The notes: generated by a model not told the origin, from the letters alone. 8,528 nucleotides of DNA from Methanobacteriota archaeon (GCA_022561895.1 JADFQH010000118.1:1-8528); one strand, 5' to 3'. Positions 1 to 7,287 are shown, counted from the first letter of the stretch. Translations and numbers: made by a program.

Positions 1-318
1 AGCGAGTCGCCACGCGCCGACAGCGATCCCGAGCTTCGGGATCTCGTCTACGAGGTCGCACGAGGGGTCGAGGGGGTCGAAAGAGCAAGAAGGGGGGCCG
101 ACTTCGGCGCGAGCGAGGACGCGACCTTCCTCATGGAGGCGGTCCAAGAGACGGGCGGACTCGCCTCCTACCTCATCGTCGGAACCGATCACCCGGACAG
201 CCACCACACGCCGGGGTTCGATATCGACGAGCGGAGTCTGTTGGTTGCTGTCTCGGTTCTCGCCGGGTCGATCGAGCGCATCGCGCTGGATCAGTCCGAA
301 CGCTCTTCGGTCCGCTGA
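1..318 (+). CDS. M20-family amidohydrolase/peptidase, C-terminal part (5' end outside window)
   Basis: The frame is open from base 1 to a TGA at 316-318 and gives the last 105 residues of a metal-dependent hydrolase. Fragment residues 36-45 read GASEDATFLM. Residues 60-77 contain VGTDHP and then SHHTPGFDIDE, which matches the C-terminal metal-ligand His region of M20 amidohydrolases (the AbgA / N-acyl-amino-acid hydrolase branch). Known for the family: two-metal hydrolysis of amide bonds in N-acyl amino acids or related compounds, usually cytoplasmic. The catalytic domain start and dimerisation domain are not visible, so the substrate cannot be named. The last 28 bp overlap the 3' end of the convergent minus-strand gene. 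The ATG at 133 is an internal Met within the conserved core and not the start. The family call is fairly secure; the subfamily is inferred. Confidence 0.82.
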   Translation, partial: SESPRADSDPELRDLVYEVARGVEGVERARRGADFGASEDATFLMEAVQETGGLASYLIVGTDHPDSHHTPGFDIDERSLLVAVSVLAGSIERIALDQSERSSVR

Positions 319-932
319 TCGCGTCTGGCGGCGGCCTCCGCGGCTCGCGCCACGAACTCCTCCATCTGCCCTTTGATCTCCTCGCGGATCGGCATGGTCG
401 AGAACCCCTCGCTTTCTGCGAGCAGTCGGACGAACGCGCGTAGCTCCTCGTCGGTGATCTCGTCGAAGCTCCCCCGATCGAGTTTTTCGACGACGCTATC
501 GACGTTGATCCGCCCGACGGGATCGACGTTGAACTCGACGTTCACCATCCGGTAGTCCGAACCGGCAAGCTCCTGTTCGCCCTTCGAAACCCCGCGCGCG
601 AGCATATCCTTGAACGGCGTCGAGTAGCCCATCGTCCCGAGATGAAAGAATGCAAGCGCGTCGGTGATCCCACGGGTGTAGGCGTCTCGTTCCGCGTCCT
701 CGGGGTCGAACACCGTCTTTCGATCCCGTTCGTCGAGATGGTCGAAGAGAATCGTAAAGTCGAGGATCGCGTTTCTGACTCGGCGTCGGATCCGGTTTCG
801 TTTCTGTTTTTTCGAGTGTTCGGTGTAGTCGGTTTTTCGACCCAGCAGGAACTCCCGGTCGCTCGGGGTCAGGATCCCGCGGTCGCGTTCGGGATCGAAC
901 GCGAGAGTTCCGTCCGTGTCCTCGCCACTCAT
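291..932 (-). CDS. Haloarchaeal conserved protein of unknown function, 213 aa
   Basis: I do not recognise a named function. An acidic N-terminus is followed by RGILTPSDREFLLG (residues 18-31), a motif I associate with a group of uncharacterised haloarchaeal proteins. A strongly basic helix follows (KKQKRNRIRRRVRN, 41-54), then a hydrophobic helix (ILDFTILFDHL). Residues 75-120 are mixed helical, 125-147 look beta-rich (MVNVEFNVDPVGRINVD), and the C-terminus from about 158 is an acidic then Arg/Ala-rich helix. There is no signal peptide or membrane segment, so it should be cytoplasmic. The basic helix suggests nucleic-acid contact, which is inference. The ATG at 932 is preferred because a weak TATA-like GTTTTCC sits about 27 bp upstream, fitting a leaderless transcript. 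A 17-bp palindrome lies directly before the start. It is downstream of the BCCT gene on the same strand, separated by a terminator-like hairpin. Confidence 0.8.
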   Translation of the reverse strand: MSGEDTDGTLAFDPERDRGILTPSDREFLLGRKTDYTEHSKKQKRNRIRRRVRNAILDFTILFDHLDERDRKTVFDPEDAERDAYTRGITDALAFFHLGTMGYSTPFKDMLARGVSKGEQELAGSDYRMVNVEFNVDPVGRINVDSVVEKLDRGSFDEITDEELRAFVRLLAESEGFSTMPIREEIKGQMEEFVARAAEAAARRDQRTEERSD

Positions 933-948
933 ACACAGAAACTGTGTA
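932..948. promoter_or_regulatory. Palindrome (possible operator) abutting the start of the 213-aa gene
   Basis: TACACAG-AAA-CTGTGTA is a perfect 7+3+7 inverted repeat. It ends on the first base of the minus-strand ATG (930-932). It lies between the weak TATA-like box (about 956-961) and the start codon, where a bound dimeric regulator would block transcription initiation. An operator role is inferred from symmetry and position only. Confidence 0.45.
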
Positions 949-954
949 CGAGGT

Positions 955-980
955 TGGAAAACGGTTCCGGATGCGGAACC
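955..980 (-). terminator. Hairpin plus T-run after the BCCT gene
   Basis: On the minus strand, 5 bases after the BCCT stop codon, GGTTCCG (980-974) and CGGAACC (969-963) form a 7-bp perfect stem with a 4-base loop. It is followed by GTTTTCC (962-956). This is a compact terminator-like structure. The T-run also lies where the TATA box of the downstream gene would be, so the end of one unit and the start of the next appear to share bases. Confidence 0.5.
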
Positions 981-984
981 GAGG

Positions 985-2612
985 CTAATCGTCGTCGGCG
1001 GCGGGCGGCGCCTCCTTTGGTTTCGAGCGCTCCGGGGCCGAGCCGATAATCCACGCGTCGTCCTGAAGGATCACGCGACCGTGAGTCGCGCTGAACTGTT
1101 TTGCGAGCCCGAGCATGGCGAGCAGACAGACGAACGCAAAGGGCGCGCCGGTGATGACGACCGCCTGCTGGAGGGCCTCTGCGCCGCCCTCGCCGCCGAT
1201 GATCATCAAGATTGCGGCGGTCAACCCTAACACGACGCCCCAGAAGACCCGGTTGATGGTCGAGGGCTGGGCTTTTCCTCCGGTAGTCATCATCGAGACG
1301 GCGAGCGTCGAGGAGTCTGCGGAGGTGATGAAGAAGGTGGTGACGAGAATCATGAACGCGATCATGAACACCGAACCGAGGGGGAACGCCTCGAAGAGGA
1401 TGAAGCCCGAGACCTCCGGGCCGACGTCGCCGGCGATAACGGCACTGAAGTCGGCGACTCCGTTGTGCTGGGCCCAGACCGCCGTGCCGCCGACGAACGT
1501 GAACCACGGGATCGTCGCCGCGGAGGTCGCGGCGATCCCGGTAAAGGCGACCTCTCGGACTGTTCGTCCACGGGAGATCCGCGCGATGAACAGGCCCGCA
1601 AAGGGCGACCACGAGAGCGCCCACGCCCAGTAGAAGACCGTCCACGCGTTCACCCACTCGGTGCCGCCCTCGCCGCCAGCACCGGTAAAGAGACTCATCG
1701 CGGTAAAGTCAGAAATCATCCCGCCCAGCGCCTGCGTGCCCAACAGGACGAGAAAGATCGAGGGGCCGACGACGAAGGTGGCGATCATGAGGATGACGAA
1801 GAGGATCATATTGAAGTTCGAAAGCCGCCGAATCCCCTTATCAACGCCATCGAGACGGTAAACAAAAGCGTCATCGTCGTCACGACGACGAGGATGCCGG
1901 TGTTCCCGAGGTCGATCCCCCACTGGAAGCTAAGGCCGCTGATGAACTGGCTGCCGATGAATCCAAGGGAGGTCGCAACGCCCCCGATGGTCGCGAACAC
2001 GGCGAGGATGTCGATCACTTTTGCCGCCGGCCCATCGAGGTTCTCCCTCCCGAGAAGCGGCGTTAGCGCCGAGGACACCCTGAGCGGGACGTTTTCGTAG
2101 TTATATGCGAAATAACCGATCGCTATGCCCATAATAGTAAAGACGGCGAGCTGGGGCAGCGCCCAGTGAAAGAGCGTCTGCTGGACGGCGATGCTCATCG
2201 CCCCGGCCGACCCTCCAGAAACGTCGAACAGCGGCGACGGCTCGGCGTAATAGAAGAGCGCTTCTGTTGGGCCCCAGAACACCACGCCCGCCGCGAATCC
2301 CGCGGAGTAGAGCATCGCGAAAAACGAGAGGAAGCTGTACTCGGGTGGGTCGTCGCCGAACGTAATCTTGCCCCACGGGCCGACGATCAGGAACAGGAGA
2401 AAGAGGACGATCAGAAAGACGATCACGAGCAGCGCCCAGTTTAGGTATCGGTTCATCCCCGTGTTGAGGTAGGCGATCGCCGCCTCGACCGTGCCCGGAC
2501 TCACAAAGAACGTCGCGATAACGCCGACCGTCAGCCCCGCCCCGAACAGAAAGACCACCACGTCGAGTTCCTCACGAAAGCGCCCGAACGCCCCCGGATC
2601 AGCGTTCGACAC
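985..2612 (-). pseudogene. BCCT-family (betaine/carnitine/choline) transporter, frameshifted
   Basis: Two reading frames together make one BCCT transporter of about 542 residues, the usual family length. The first (GTG at 2612 to about 1850) ends its good match at LLFTVSMA. The second resumes at GVDKGIRRLSNFNM, a hallmark following segment, and runs to the TAG at 985-987. Joining them needs one extra base between about 1845 and 1862, so one base is missing. The first half has the TM segments and the TM4 stretch AGFAAGVVFWG (104-114), a variant of the family GxGxGxxFWG motif. The second half has the TM8 signature WTVFYWAWALSWSPFAGLF (from about 324), then IARISRGRTVRE and an acidic tail. Known role: sodium- or proton-coupled uptake of quaternary ammonium osmolytes; the substrate here is unknown. 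The GTG at 2612 is chosen because GGGGGT lies 7 bases upstream and the next in-frame start (ATG 2750) precedes the likely TATA box. It could be a real pseudogene or a sequencing error. Confidence 0.85.
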
Positions 2613-2723
2613 GATCAGACCCCCGGATACGGAACAAAGCGGTTGCCGTCCCGTCGTGGCCGATCCCTGACGATGCTGCGGTTGCCGAACACCCCCTGGA
2701 ACGTCCGTCGCACTCGATGTAGT

Positions 2724-2737
2724 ATCATGATATATGG
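2724..2737 (-). promoter_or_regulatory. Likely TATA region for the BCCT gene
   Basis: On the minus strand, CCATATATCATGAT is the most TATA-like stretch upstream of the BCCT start, inside an AT-rich divergent intergenic region. Transcription would begin near 2705, leaving a leader of about 90 bases. It includes the 8-bp palindrome ATCATGAT at 2725-2732. Weak evidence, from composition and position only. Confidence 0.3.
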
Positions 2738-2811
2738 TGTCACCCTGCAACCAAATCGATACAGAGGCTAATAACGGTTTCTATTACTGTAGATGCCATA
2801 CACGTATTACG

Positions 2812-2816
2812 TATAT
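2812..2816 (+). promoter_or_regulatory. Possible TATA box for the small zinc-finger gene
   Basis: TATAT sits in an AT-rich island (CGTATTACGTATATCGTAT) and would place transcription start near 2840, ahead of both candidate start codons (2854 and 2896). A second candidate, ATTAATT near 2829-2835, fits the 2896 start better. Uncertain. Confidence 0.3.
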
Positions 2817-2895
2817 CGTATCGAACTCGATTAATTGGAGGACTGGCGATCGAATGAGCCGACAGTACTACGAGCGAGGCGGAAGTAGGGGAGCT

Positions 2896-3024
2896 ATGAG
2901 CGAGCGGGAAGCAAGCGGCGGGCGGCCGTGTCCGCGGTGTGAGACGCCGATGTACCACCGTCACTGTAAGTACGTCTGTCCGAACCACGGCGTGGTGTAC
3001 GACTGCTCGGATACGTTTTACTGA
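2896..3024 (+). CDS. Very small zinc-finger protein (HVO_2523-like), 42 aa
   Basis: The 42-residue product has CPRC (C12, C15), then PMYHRHCKYVC (C24, C28) and PNHGVVYDC (C37), with H21, H23 and H31. Four or five Cys plus His in 26 residues is enough to hold one zinc, and the motif is the one I associate with the haloarchaeal HVO_2523-type zinc-finger proteins. Function is unknown; small haloarchaeal zinc-finger proteins of this kind are thought to act through protein or nucleic-acid contacts. Two starts are possible: ATG 2896 (chosen because the N-terminus then resembles a short acidic leader) or ATG 2854, which adds 14 basic residues and lies 12 bases after GGAGG. The further upstream in-frame ATG at 2734 would translate the promoter region and is unlikely. 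It is divergent from the BCCT gene and followed by a hairpin and the DASS gene. Confidence 0.75.
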   Translation: MSEREASGGRPCPRCETPMYHRHCKYVCPNHGVVYDCSDTFY

Positions 3025-3025
3025 C

Positions 3026-3040
3026 CGGACAGGTTGTCCG
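3026..3040 (+). terminator. Hairpin just after the zinc-finger gene
   Basis: CGGACA-GGT-TGTCCG is a perfect 6-bp stem with a 3-base loop, starting 2 bases after the TGA at 3022-3024. No T-run follows, so it may protect the mRNA 3' end or act as a weak terminator. Confidence 0.4.
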
Positions 3041-3080
3041 AGAAGAATCTGTGAAAACGACGCATACCGGAAAATCATGG

Positions 3081-3088
3081 CTATAAAC
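3081..3088 (+). promoter_or_regulatory. TATA box for the DASS-MFS unit
   Basis: CTATAAAC lies 45-52 bp before the ATG at 3133, predicting transcription start near 3110 and a leader of roughly 22 bases. A second candidate, GGTTAAAC at 3092-3099, would give a shorter leader. There is no strong Shine-Dalgarno sequence before the ATG (only GTGAG). Confidence 0.45.
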
Positions 3089-3132
3089 GACGGTTAAACT
3101 ACCGCGAGTGACTTCGCCGCTGTAGTGAGAGC

Positions 3133-4857
3133 ATGACAGGGAGGGCGAAAGCGTTTTGGAACTACCTCTGGAAGCTAAACGACCAGACGAAGGCGTATCT
3201 CCGTCTCGACGGGGGTCGAATCGCAGCGGATACGAACGCGAGCGAGGAGGAAAAGGAACTCGCGCGAAAGATGTTCGCCGATGGTGGACAGATGGAGGAA
3301 AATAGCTCGAGTGCGGGCCGCGATCCCGACGACGATGAGTCACCGTTCGATGTCGGGGGCGACTACGGCCTGCGAAAGAAGGCGGGGTTCGTTCTCGGAC
3401 CCGTTCTCTTCGCACTGATCATGCTCGCACCCACGCCCGCTGGGTTGGAGCCGAGCGCACAGGCAGTCGGGGCGGTCACCGCGTGGGTCGCGACGTGGTG
3501 GATGAGCGAGGCGATCCCCATTCCCGCGACCTCGCTCCTCCCAATTGTGCTCTTTCCCTCGCTCGGTGCGCTCGACGCCGAAACGACGACCGCGCCCTAC
3601 GCCGATCCGATCATCTTCCTCTTTATGGGCGGCTTTTTCCTCGCGATGGCGATGCAGCGCTGGGGGCTTCATCGCCGGATCGCGCTACGGACGATCAAGG
3701 CCGTGGGAACCGACCCCCAAAGAATCATTCTCGGGTTTATGATCGCCACTGCCTTCCTCTCGGCATGGGTGTCGAACAGCGCGACGGTGATGATGATGGT
3801 CCCCATCGCGCTCGCGGTCATCTACCAGACTGCCGATCTGATCGAACAGGAGGGTCTCGATATCACAGTCGGGGAGGGTGAGTTCTCATTCGGCGTGGCG
3901 CTTATGCTCTGTGTCGCCTACGGCGCGTCCGTGGGAGGGGTGGCGACCCTGATCGGCACACCCCCCAATCTGGTGTTCGCGGGGATCGCAGGGGAACTCT
4001 ACGGCCAGCAGATCACGTTCGTCGAATGGATGTTTTACGGCGTTCCCATCTCGATCATCGGTCTCGCGATCGTCTACGTTTATGTAACTCGTCTCGCGAT
4101 GAGTCCCGAGTTCGACCAGCTGCCCGGCGGCGCGGACGTGATCGACGAGGAGCTCGCAAAGCTCGGCGAGATGGCCAAACAAGAACGCCTCGTGCTCGTT
4201 GTCTTCGTCGGAATGGCGATTTCGTGGATCACCGCGGGCTTCCTGCCCGAAGGGCTCGTCCCGGACGAACCCGATACAGTCGTGGCGATCGCGGGCGCGC
4301 TTGCGCTCTTTATGATCCCGACGACGACCCCCGAAGGGGAACGAACCTTCCTGCTCGACTGGACCAACGGCGTACAGATTCCGTGGGGCGTCATCCTGCT
4401 CTTCGGTGGTGGACTCTCGATCGCGGCGGGCTTTCAGGAGACCGGGCTGGCCGAGTGGCTCGGCGAGCAGCTCGCGGTGCTCGACGGCGTTTCGATGGTC
4501 GTCATCCTGCTCGTAGTCGTCCTGATGACGATCTTTCTCACTGAAGTGACCTCGAACACCGCAACCGCGACGATGCTCATGCCGATCCTCGGTGCACTCG
4601 CGGTCGGGATCTCAGTTCATCCGTTCGGGCTGATGGTCGCCGGCGCGACGGCCGCCTCCTTTGCCTTTATGCTCCCCGTCGCAACGCCGCCCAACGCCAT
4701 CGTCTTTGGCAGCGGCTACATCACGATCCCGCAGATGGCGAAGGTGGGCTCGGGGCTCAACCTCATCGCCATTTTCCTCATTACCGCCCTTGCGCTGCTC
4801 TGGCTACCCGTCGCGTGGGGGATCGACATTACTACCTTGCCCGAGTGGGCCATGTAG
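3133..4857 (+). CDS. DASS/SLC13-family anion:sodium symporter, 574 aa
   Basis: This is an inner-membrane transporter of the divalent anion:Na+ symporter family, whose members take up dicarboxylates, citrate, sulfate or phosphate with sodium. The two inverted halves are both visible. The first half has SNS at 214-216 (usually SNT), followed by ATVMMMVPIAL, and IGTPPN at 274-279. The second half has SNT at 474-476, followed by ATATMLMPILG, and ATPPN at 517-521. In VcINDY-type transporters these Ser-Asn-Thr tips hold the substrate carboxylate and the loops around them hold sodium. The first ~75 residues are hydrophilic (WNYLWKLNDQTKAYLRLD, then a D/E-rich linker) and probably cytoplasmic. Roughly eleven hydrophobic segments follow. 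The exact substrate cannot be told from sequence; Na+/dicarboxylate uptake is the default expectation. It is the first gene of a probable operon, and the MFS gene starts at the base after its TAG stop. Confidence 0.9.
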   Translation: MTGRAKAFWNYLWKLNDQTKAYLRLDGGRIAADTNASEEEKELARKMFADGGQMEENSSSAGRDPDDDESPFDVGGDYGLRKKAGFVLGPVLFALIMLAPTPAGLEPSAQAVGAVTAWVATWWMSEAIPIPATSLLPIVLFPSLGALDAETTTAPYADPIIFLFMGGFFLAMAMQRWGLHRRIALRTIKAVGTDPQRIILGFMIATAFLSAWVSNSATVMMMVPIALAVIYQTADLIEQEGLDITVGEGEFSFGVALMLCVAYGASVGGVATLIGTPPNLVFAGIAGELYGQQITFVEWMFYGVPISIIGLAIVYVYVTRLAMSPEFDQLPGGADVIDEELAKLGEMAKQERLVLVVFVGMAISWITAGFLPEGLVPDEPDTVVAIAGALALFMIPTTTPEGERTFLLDWTNGVQIPWGVILLFGGGLSIAAGFQETGLAEWLGEQLAVLDGVSMVVILLVVVLMTIFLTEVTSNTATATMLMPILGALAVGISVHPFGLMVAGATAASFAFMLPVATPPNAIVFGSGYITIPQMAKVGSGLNLIAIFLITALALLWLPVAWGIDITTLPEWAM

Positions 4858-6024
4858 ATGAAGCGCTCGACGCGACTCGTCTCGGTCGTGCTGGCGTGGC
4901 AGATCGCCGCGAGCATCTGTTACTACGCCGTCTTCGCCTCGACCACCTTCTTTCAGGACGCGTTCGGACTCTCGCGATTCCTCGTGGGGTTCGTCATCAC
5001 CTCGCTCACGCTCGGCTACACCCTCCTACTTCTTCCGACTGGTGCGATAATCGACGGCTACGGCGAACGCCGCGTCCTCATCGGGGGACTCCTCGGGCTG
5101 GGACTGGTCGCGATCGCGATCCCCTTTTCGCCGTCGTTTCTCGTCTTGCTCGTCGTTGTCGCCCTGCTCGGCACGCTCTATGCGACGGCGATTCCGGGGA
5201 CGAACAGAGCGATCTTCGAGAACATCCCCGAGGGGAGACAGCATCTCTCACTTGGGATCAAACAGGTGGGGGTAACGGCGGGCAGCGGGATTAGTGCGAT
5301 TCTCGTGACATGGATCGCCGGCACTCGCTTCGGCTGGGAGGCGGGCTTTCTGGTTGCCGGGTTGGTGGCCTTCCTCGTCGCCGGCGTGTTCGCGTTCGTC
5401 TACCGTGAGGAGACGGGGACTGGGACGGTCTCCGTACAGAACCCGAGAAAGCTGTTCAGCCAGTCGGAGTACCGCAGGCTGACCGCCGCGGGCTTCTTTC
5501 TGGGCGCTGGCCTGTTTACGACGACGGGCTACACTATTCTCTACGTCGAGAGCCTCGGCGCGAGCGTCGGCTTCGCGGGGATCGTCCTCGCGGCGGTCCA
5601 GGTCGGTGGCAGTGCCGGCCGCGTCGTCTCGGGAGCCGTCGGGGATTACCTCCCTGGCTCCGAGCAGGTCGCGACGACGCGAATCCTGCTCGCGCAAGCG
5701 GTCGGCAGCGCGCTCACCTTCGTCGGAGTCGTCCTCATCGACTCTCCGCTCGCCGCACTCGTCGCTTTCACCCTGCTCGGCTTCTTCGTTCTGGGGTTTA
5801 CGGGCATGTACTACTCGTGTATGAGTACGCTCGTTGCGAACGAGGAGATGGGGCAAGCGACCGCGGGCGGCCAGCTCAGCCTCAATGGCGGGGCACTCGT
5901 CGGCCCGCCCGCCTTCGGCCTGCTGGCCGACCTCTTCGGGTACGACGCCGCGTGGCTTGCACTGGGGACGGCCGGTGCGGTAGCGACGGGCCTCCTGCTC
6001 ACGATCGAACGTCGCGCGACGTGA
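4858..6024 (+). CDS. Major facilitator superfamily (MFS) permease, 388 aa
   Basis: About twelve hydrophobic segments in a 388-residue protein match the MFS length and layout. Motif A is seen between TM2 and TM3 as GAIIDGYGERR (62-72), with a degenerate counterpart GAVGDYLPG in the second half after a central hydrophilic loop (about residues 182-205). The N-terminus MKRSTRLVSVVLAWQIAAS enters the membrane at once, and no soluble domain is present. The substrate is not identifiable; the general shape resembles permeases annotated as cyanate, nitrate or organic-anion MFS transporters, but that is only resemblance. The ATG directly follows the TAG stop of the DASS gene (zero spacing), so the two are almost certainly cotranscribed and translationally coupled. 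The pair may move related anions in opposite directions, which is inference. Confidence 0.88.
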   Translation: MKRSTRLVSVVLAWQIAASICYYAVFASTTFFQDAFGLSRFLVGFVITSLTLGYTLLLLPTGAIIDGYGERRVLIGGLLGLGLVAIAIPFSPSFLVLLVVVALLGTLYATAIPGTNRAIFENIPEGRQHLSLGIKQVGVTAGSGISAILVTWIAGTRFGWEAGFLVAGLVAFLVAGVFAFVYREETGTGTVSVQNPRKLFSQSEYRRLTAAGFFLGAGLFTTTGYTILYVESLGASVGFAGIVLAAVQVGGSAGRVVSGAVGDYLPGSEQVATTRILLAQAVGSALTFVGVVLIDSPLAALVAFTLLGFFVLGFTGMYYSCMSTLVANEEMGQATAGGQLSLNGGALVGPPAFGLLADLFGYDAAWLALGTAGAVATGLLLTIERRAT

Positions 6025-6056
6025 GAAACGCTTTGTGATCCGGTGTGGAACAAAGG

Positions 6057-6413
6057 ATGATGAGCGATCCGGTCGAACTGGGCTGTGAGCTTCTCGAAAA
6101 CGCAGAGGAGGAATCGCTCACGCTTTCGGAGGCGGTCGACCGCCTCGAAACGATCACGACCGACCCGCATCTCACCCGCGAGATCCTCGATACGGCGGTA
6201 ACACGCGGGATCATCGCGCGCGAAGACGGGCTGATCCGCCCGCAACGCGGGGCGTTCATCCGCTTCGAGAGCCAAGTCATCACCAAGGAAGGAGAATTCT
6301 CGTGTCGGCGCTGTGGGGCCGGTCTCTCAACAGGACACTTTCTCGAACTCGACTCGGGCGAACTCGGGCCGTTCGGCTCCTCGTGTATTCGAAAGGTTAC
6401 CGGTCGCGAGTAA
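6057..6413 (+). CDS. DUF5830-like small haloarchaeal protein, winged-helix plus zinc-ribbon-like
   Basis: The product is about 118 residues. The N-terminal half (LTLSEAVDRLETITTDP, then LTREILDTAVTRGII and EDGLIRP) has the helix-helix-wing pattern of a winged-helix domain. The C-terminal part has FSCRRCGAGLSTGHF (C83, C86) and SSCIRKVTGRE (C110), so one small metal site is possible. I associate this layout with the haloarchaeal DUF5830 family; its function is unknown. A DNA- or RNA-binding role is inferred from the fold pattern. Starts at GTG 6045, ATG 6057 and ATG 6060 are all in frame. 6057 is chosen because GGTGTGG lies about 9 bases upstream. It begins 32 bp after the MFS stop with no clear promoter, so it is probably the last gene of that unit. 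Its final 17 bp overlap the convergent minus-strand gene. Confidence 0.8.
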   Translation: MMSDPVELGCELLENAEEESLTLSEAVDRLETITTDPHLTREILDTAVTRGIIAREDGLIRPQRGAFIRFESQVITKEGEFSCRRCGAGLSTGHFLELDSGELGPFGSSCIRKVTGRE

Positions 6414-7266
6414 GTTCTGCACGAAGTCGATCGAGTTCGCGGTACTGTTCGTCGAGTAGTTCCAGATGGGTGTCGAGTGCGTTTTCGAGCGCATCGAGGC
6501 GTTCAAGCGGTGAAGAGTTCTCATCGATCTCACCGATTTCGTGGAGCGAGACGCTCTCTTCGATCGAGTCGCTTGCCCCGACAGACGCCGGTTCGAAAGG
6601 GGTTTCGTCCGCTGTTTTCGTCTCCGTGGTGTCGTCAGGGGACGGGAGTTCGGCGAGCGTTTCGATTCCATGATGTGCCAAAAGCGCCGCTTCGAGACAC
6701 TCACGGAACGCTCGTGCGCGTTCGTTCGGGATCTTGATCCGCTCTGCTCGCCCGGCGATGGTGAGAACGAACTGGGTTGCAACTTGGCCCTCTTCGACGG
6801 CGAACTCGCTGACGGTAGCAAAAGAGAACTCCTCGTACTCCTCGTCCCAGACCGCCCGTCCGACGTGTTTGATCAGGCGGTCGTCGGTGACGACGAGCGT
6901 GAGTTCGCTGAATCGAAACGTCTTTCTCACTGTCTCGCCGGATTCGGTCACTCCGGCCGCCGAGAGAACGCCAGCGAGGATCGGGTGGAGCGCGGCGTCG
7001 ATTCGATCCGAAGGGATCGTGAGCTTGCGTGTTCCTTCGAGCCCATAATCGAGCTCGATCGTCGCCTTCCGACGACCCGAGGAGAGCAAGAGGCGTTCTG
7101 CCGTGTGTGGAAACTCGTCGACGGATTCATCGCTCAGCAGGCTTTGGCCGTGATACTGGAGCGTCTTAGTGGGCGAAACGAACAGCGCGTCGTCGTCGCG
7201 AAGCGACACACGGGCGACCACGTCTTCCCCGCCGAGCGTCGAACTGACGAGTTCGGGCGATGACAT
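6397..7266 (-). CDS. Haloarchaeal protein with two PH-like halves and C-terminal coiled coil, 289 aa
   Basis: I recognise this as a conserved haloarchaeal protein (possibly the family named DUF7115), with no known function. Residues 15-105 and 112-200 look like two copies of a small bacterial-PH-like domain. Each has a beta-rich run ending in a helix: ESVDEF...ATIELDYGLEGTRKLTIP, then a helix at 87-105; and YEEFSFATVSEFAVEEG...FVLTIAGRAERIKIP, then a helix at 183-200. A polar, disordered linker (about 205-248) follows. The final 40 residues (ERLDALENALDTHLELLDEQ, then YRELDRLRAELTRD) form a coiled coil and suggest oligomerisation. There is no membrane segment or signal peptide. The ATG at 7266 is supported by a TATA box 25 bp upstream, so the mRNA should be leaderless. 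It is divergent from the tRNA gene and overlaps the 3' end of the DUF5830-like gene by 17 bp. Confidence 0.8.
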   Translation of the reverse strand: MSSPELVSSTLGGEDVVARVSLRDDDALFVSPTKTLQYHGQSLLSDESVDEFPHTAERLLLSSGRRKATIELDYGLEGTRKLTIPSDRIDAALHPILAGVLSAAGVTESGETVRKTFRFSELTLVVTDDRLIKHVGRAVWDEEYEEFSFATVSEFAVEEGQVATQFVLTIAGRAERIKIPNERARAFRECLEAALLAHHGIETLAELPSPDDTTETKTADETPFEPASVGASDSIEESVSLHEIGEIDENSSPLERLDALENALDTHLELLDEQYRELDRLRAELTRDR

Positions 7267-7287
7267 ACACTCAAATTCATCTCAGAA

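Noticed and set aside
929..1657. Long minus-strand open frame opposite phase to the BCCT gene
   Set aside because: Arg-rich, no family resemblance; a shadow of the BCCT coding frame in GC-rich DNA.
1806..1923. Programmed ribosomal frameshift in the BCCT gene
   Set aside because: No slippery heptamer at the junction and no known BCCT example.
2613..2750. BCCT start at the ATG at 2750
   Set aside because: It would place the likely TATA box inside the coding region and add a 46-residue low-complexity extension with no family counterpart.
4026..4544. 172-residue plus-strand open frame inside the DASS gene
   Set aside because: Out-of-frame shadow with Arg/Asp-rich composition.
6541..7263. 240-residue plus-strand open frame
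   Set aside because: Lies entirely antisense to the PH-like/coiled-coil gene, which has a leaderless promoter and acidic composition; the antisense product is Arg-rich with no recognisable domain.
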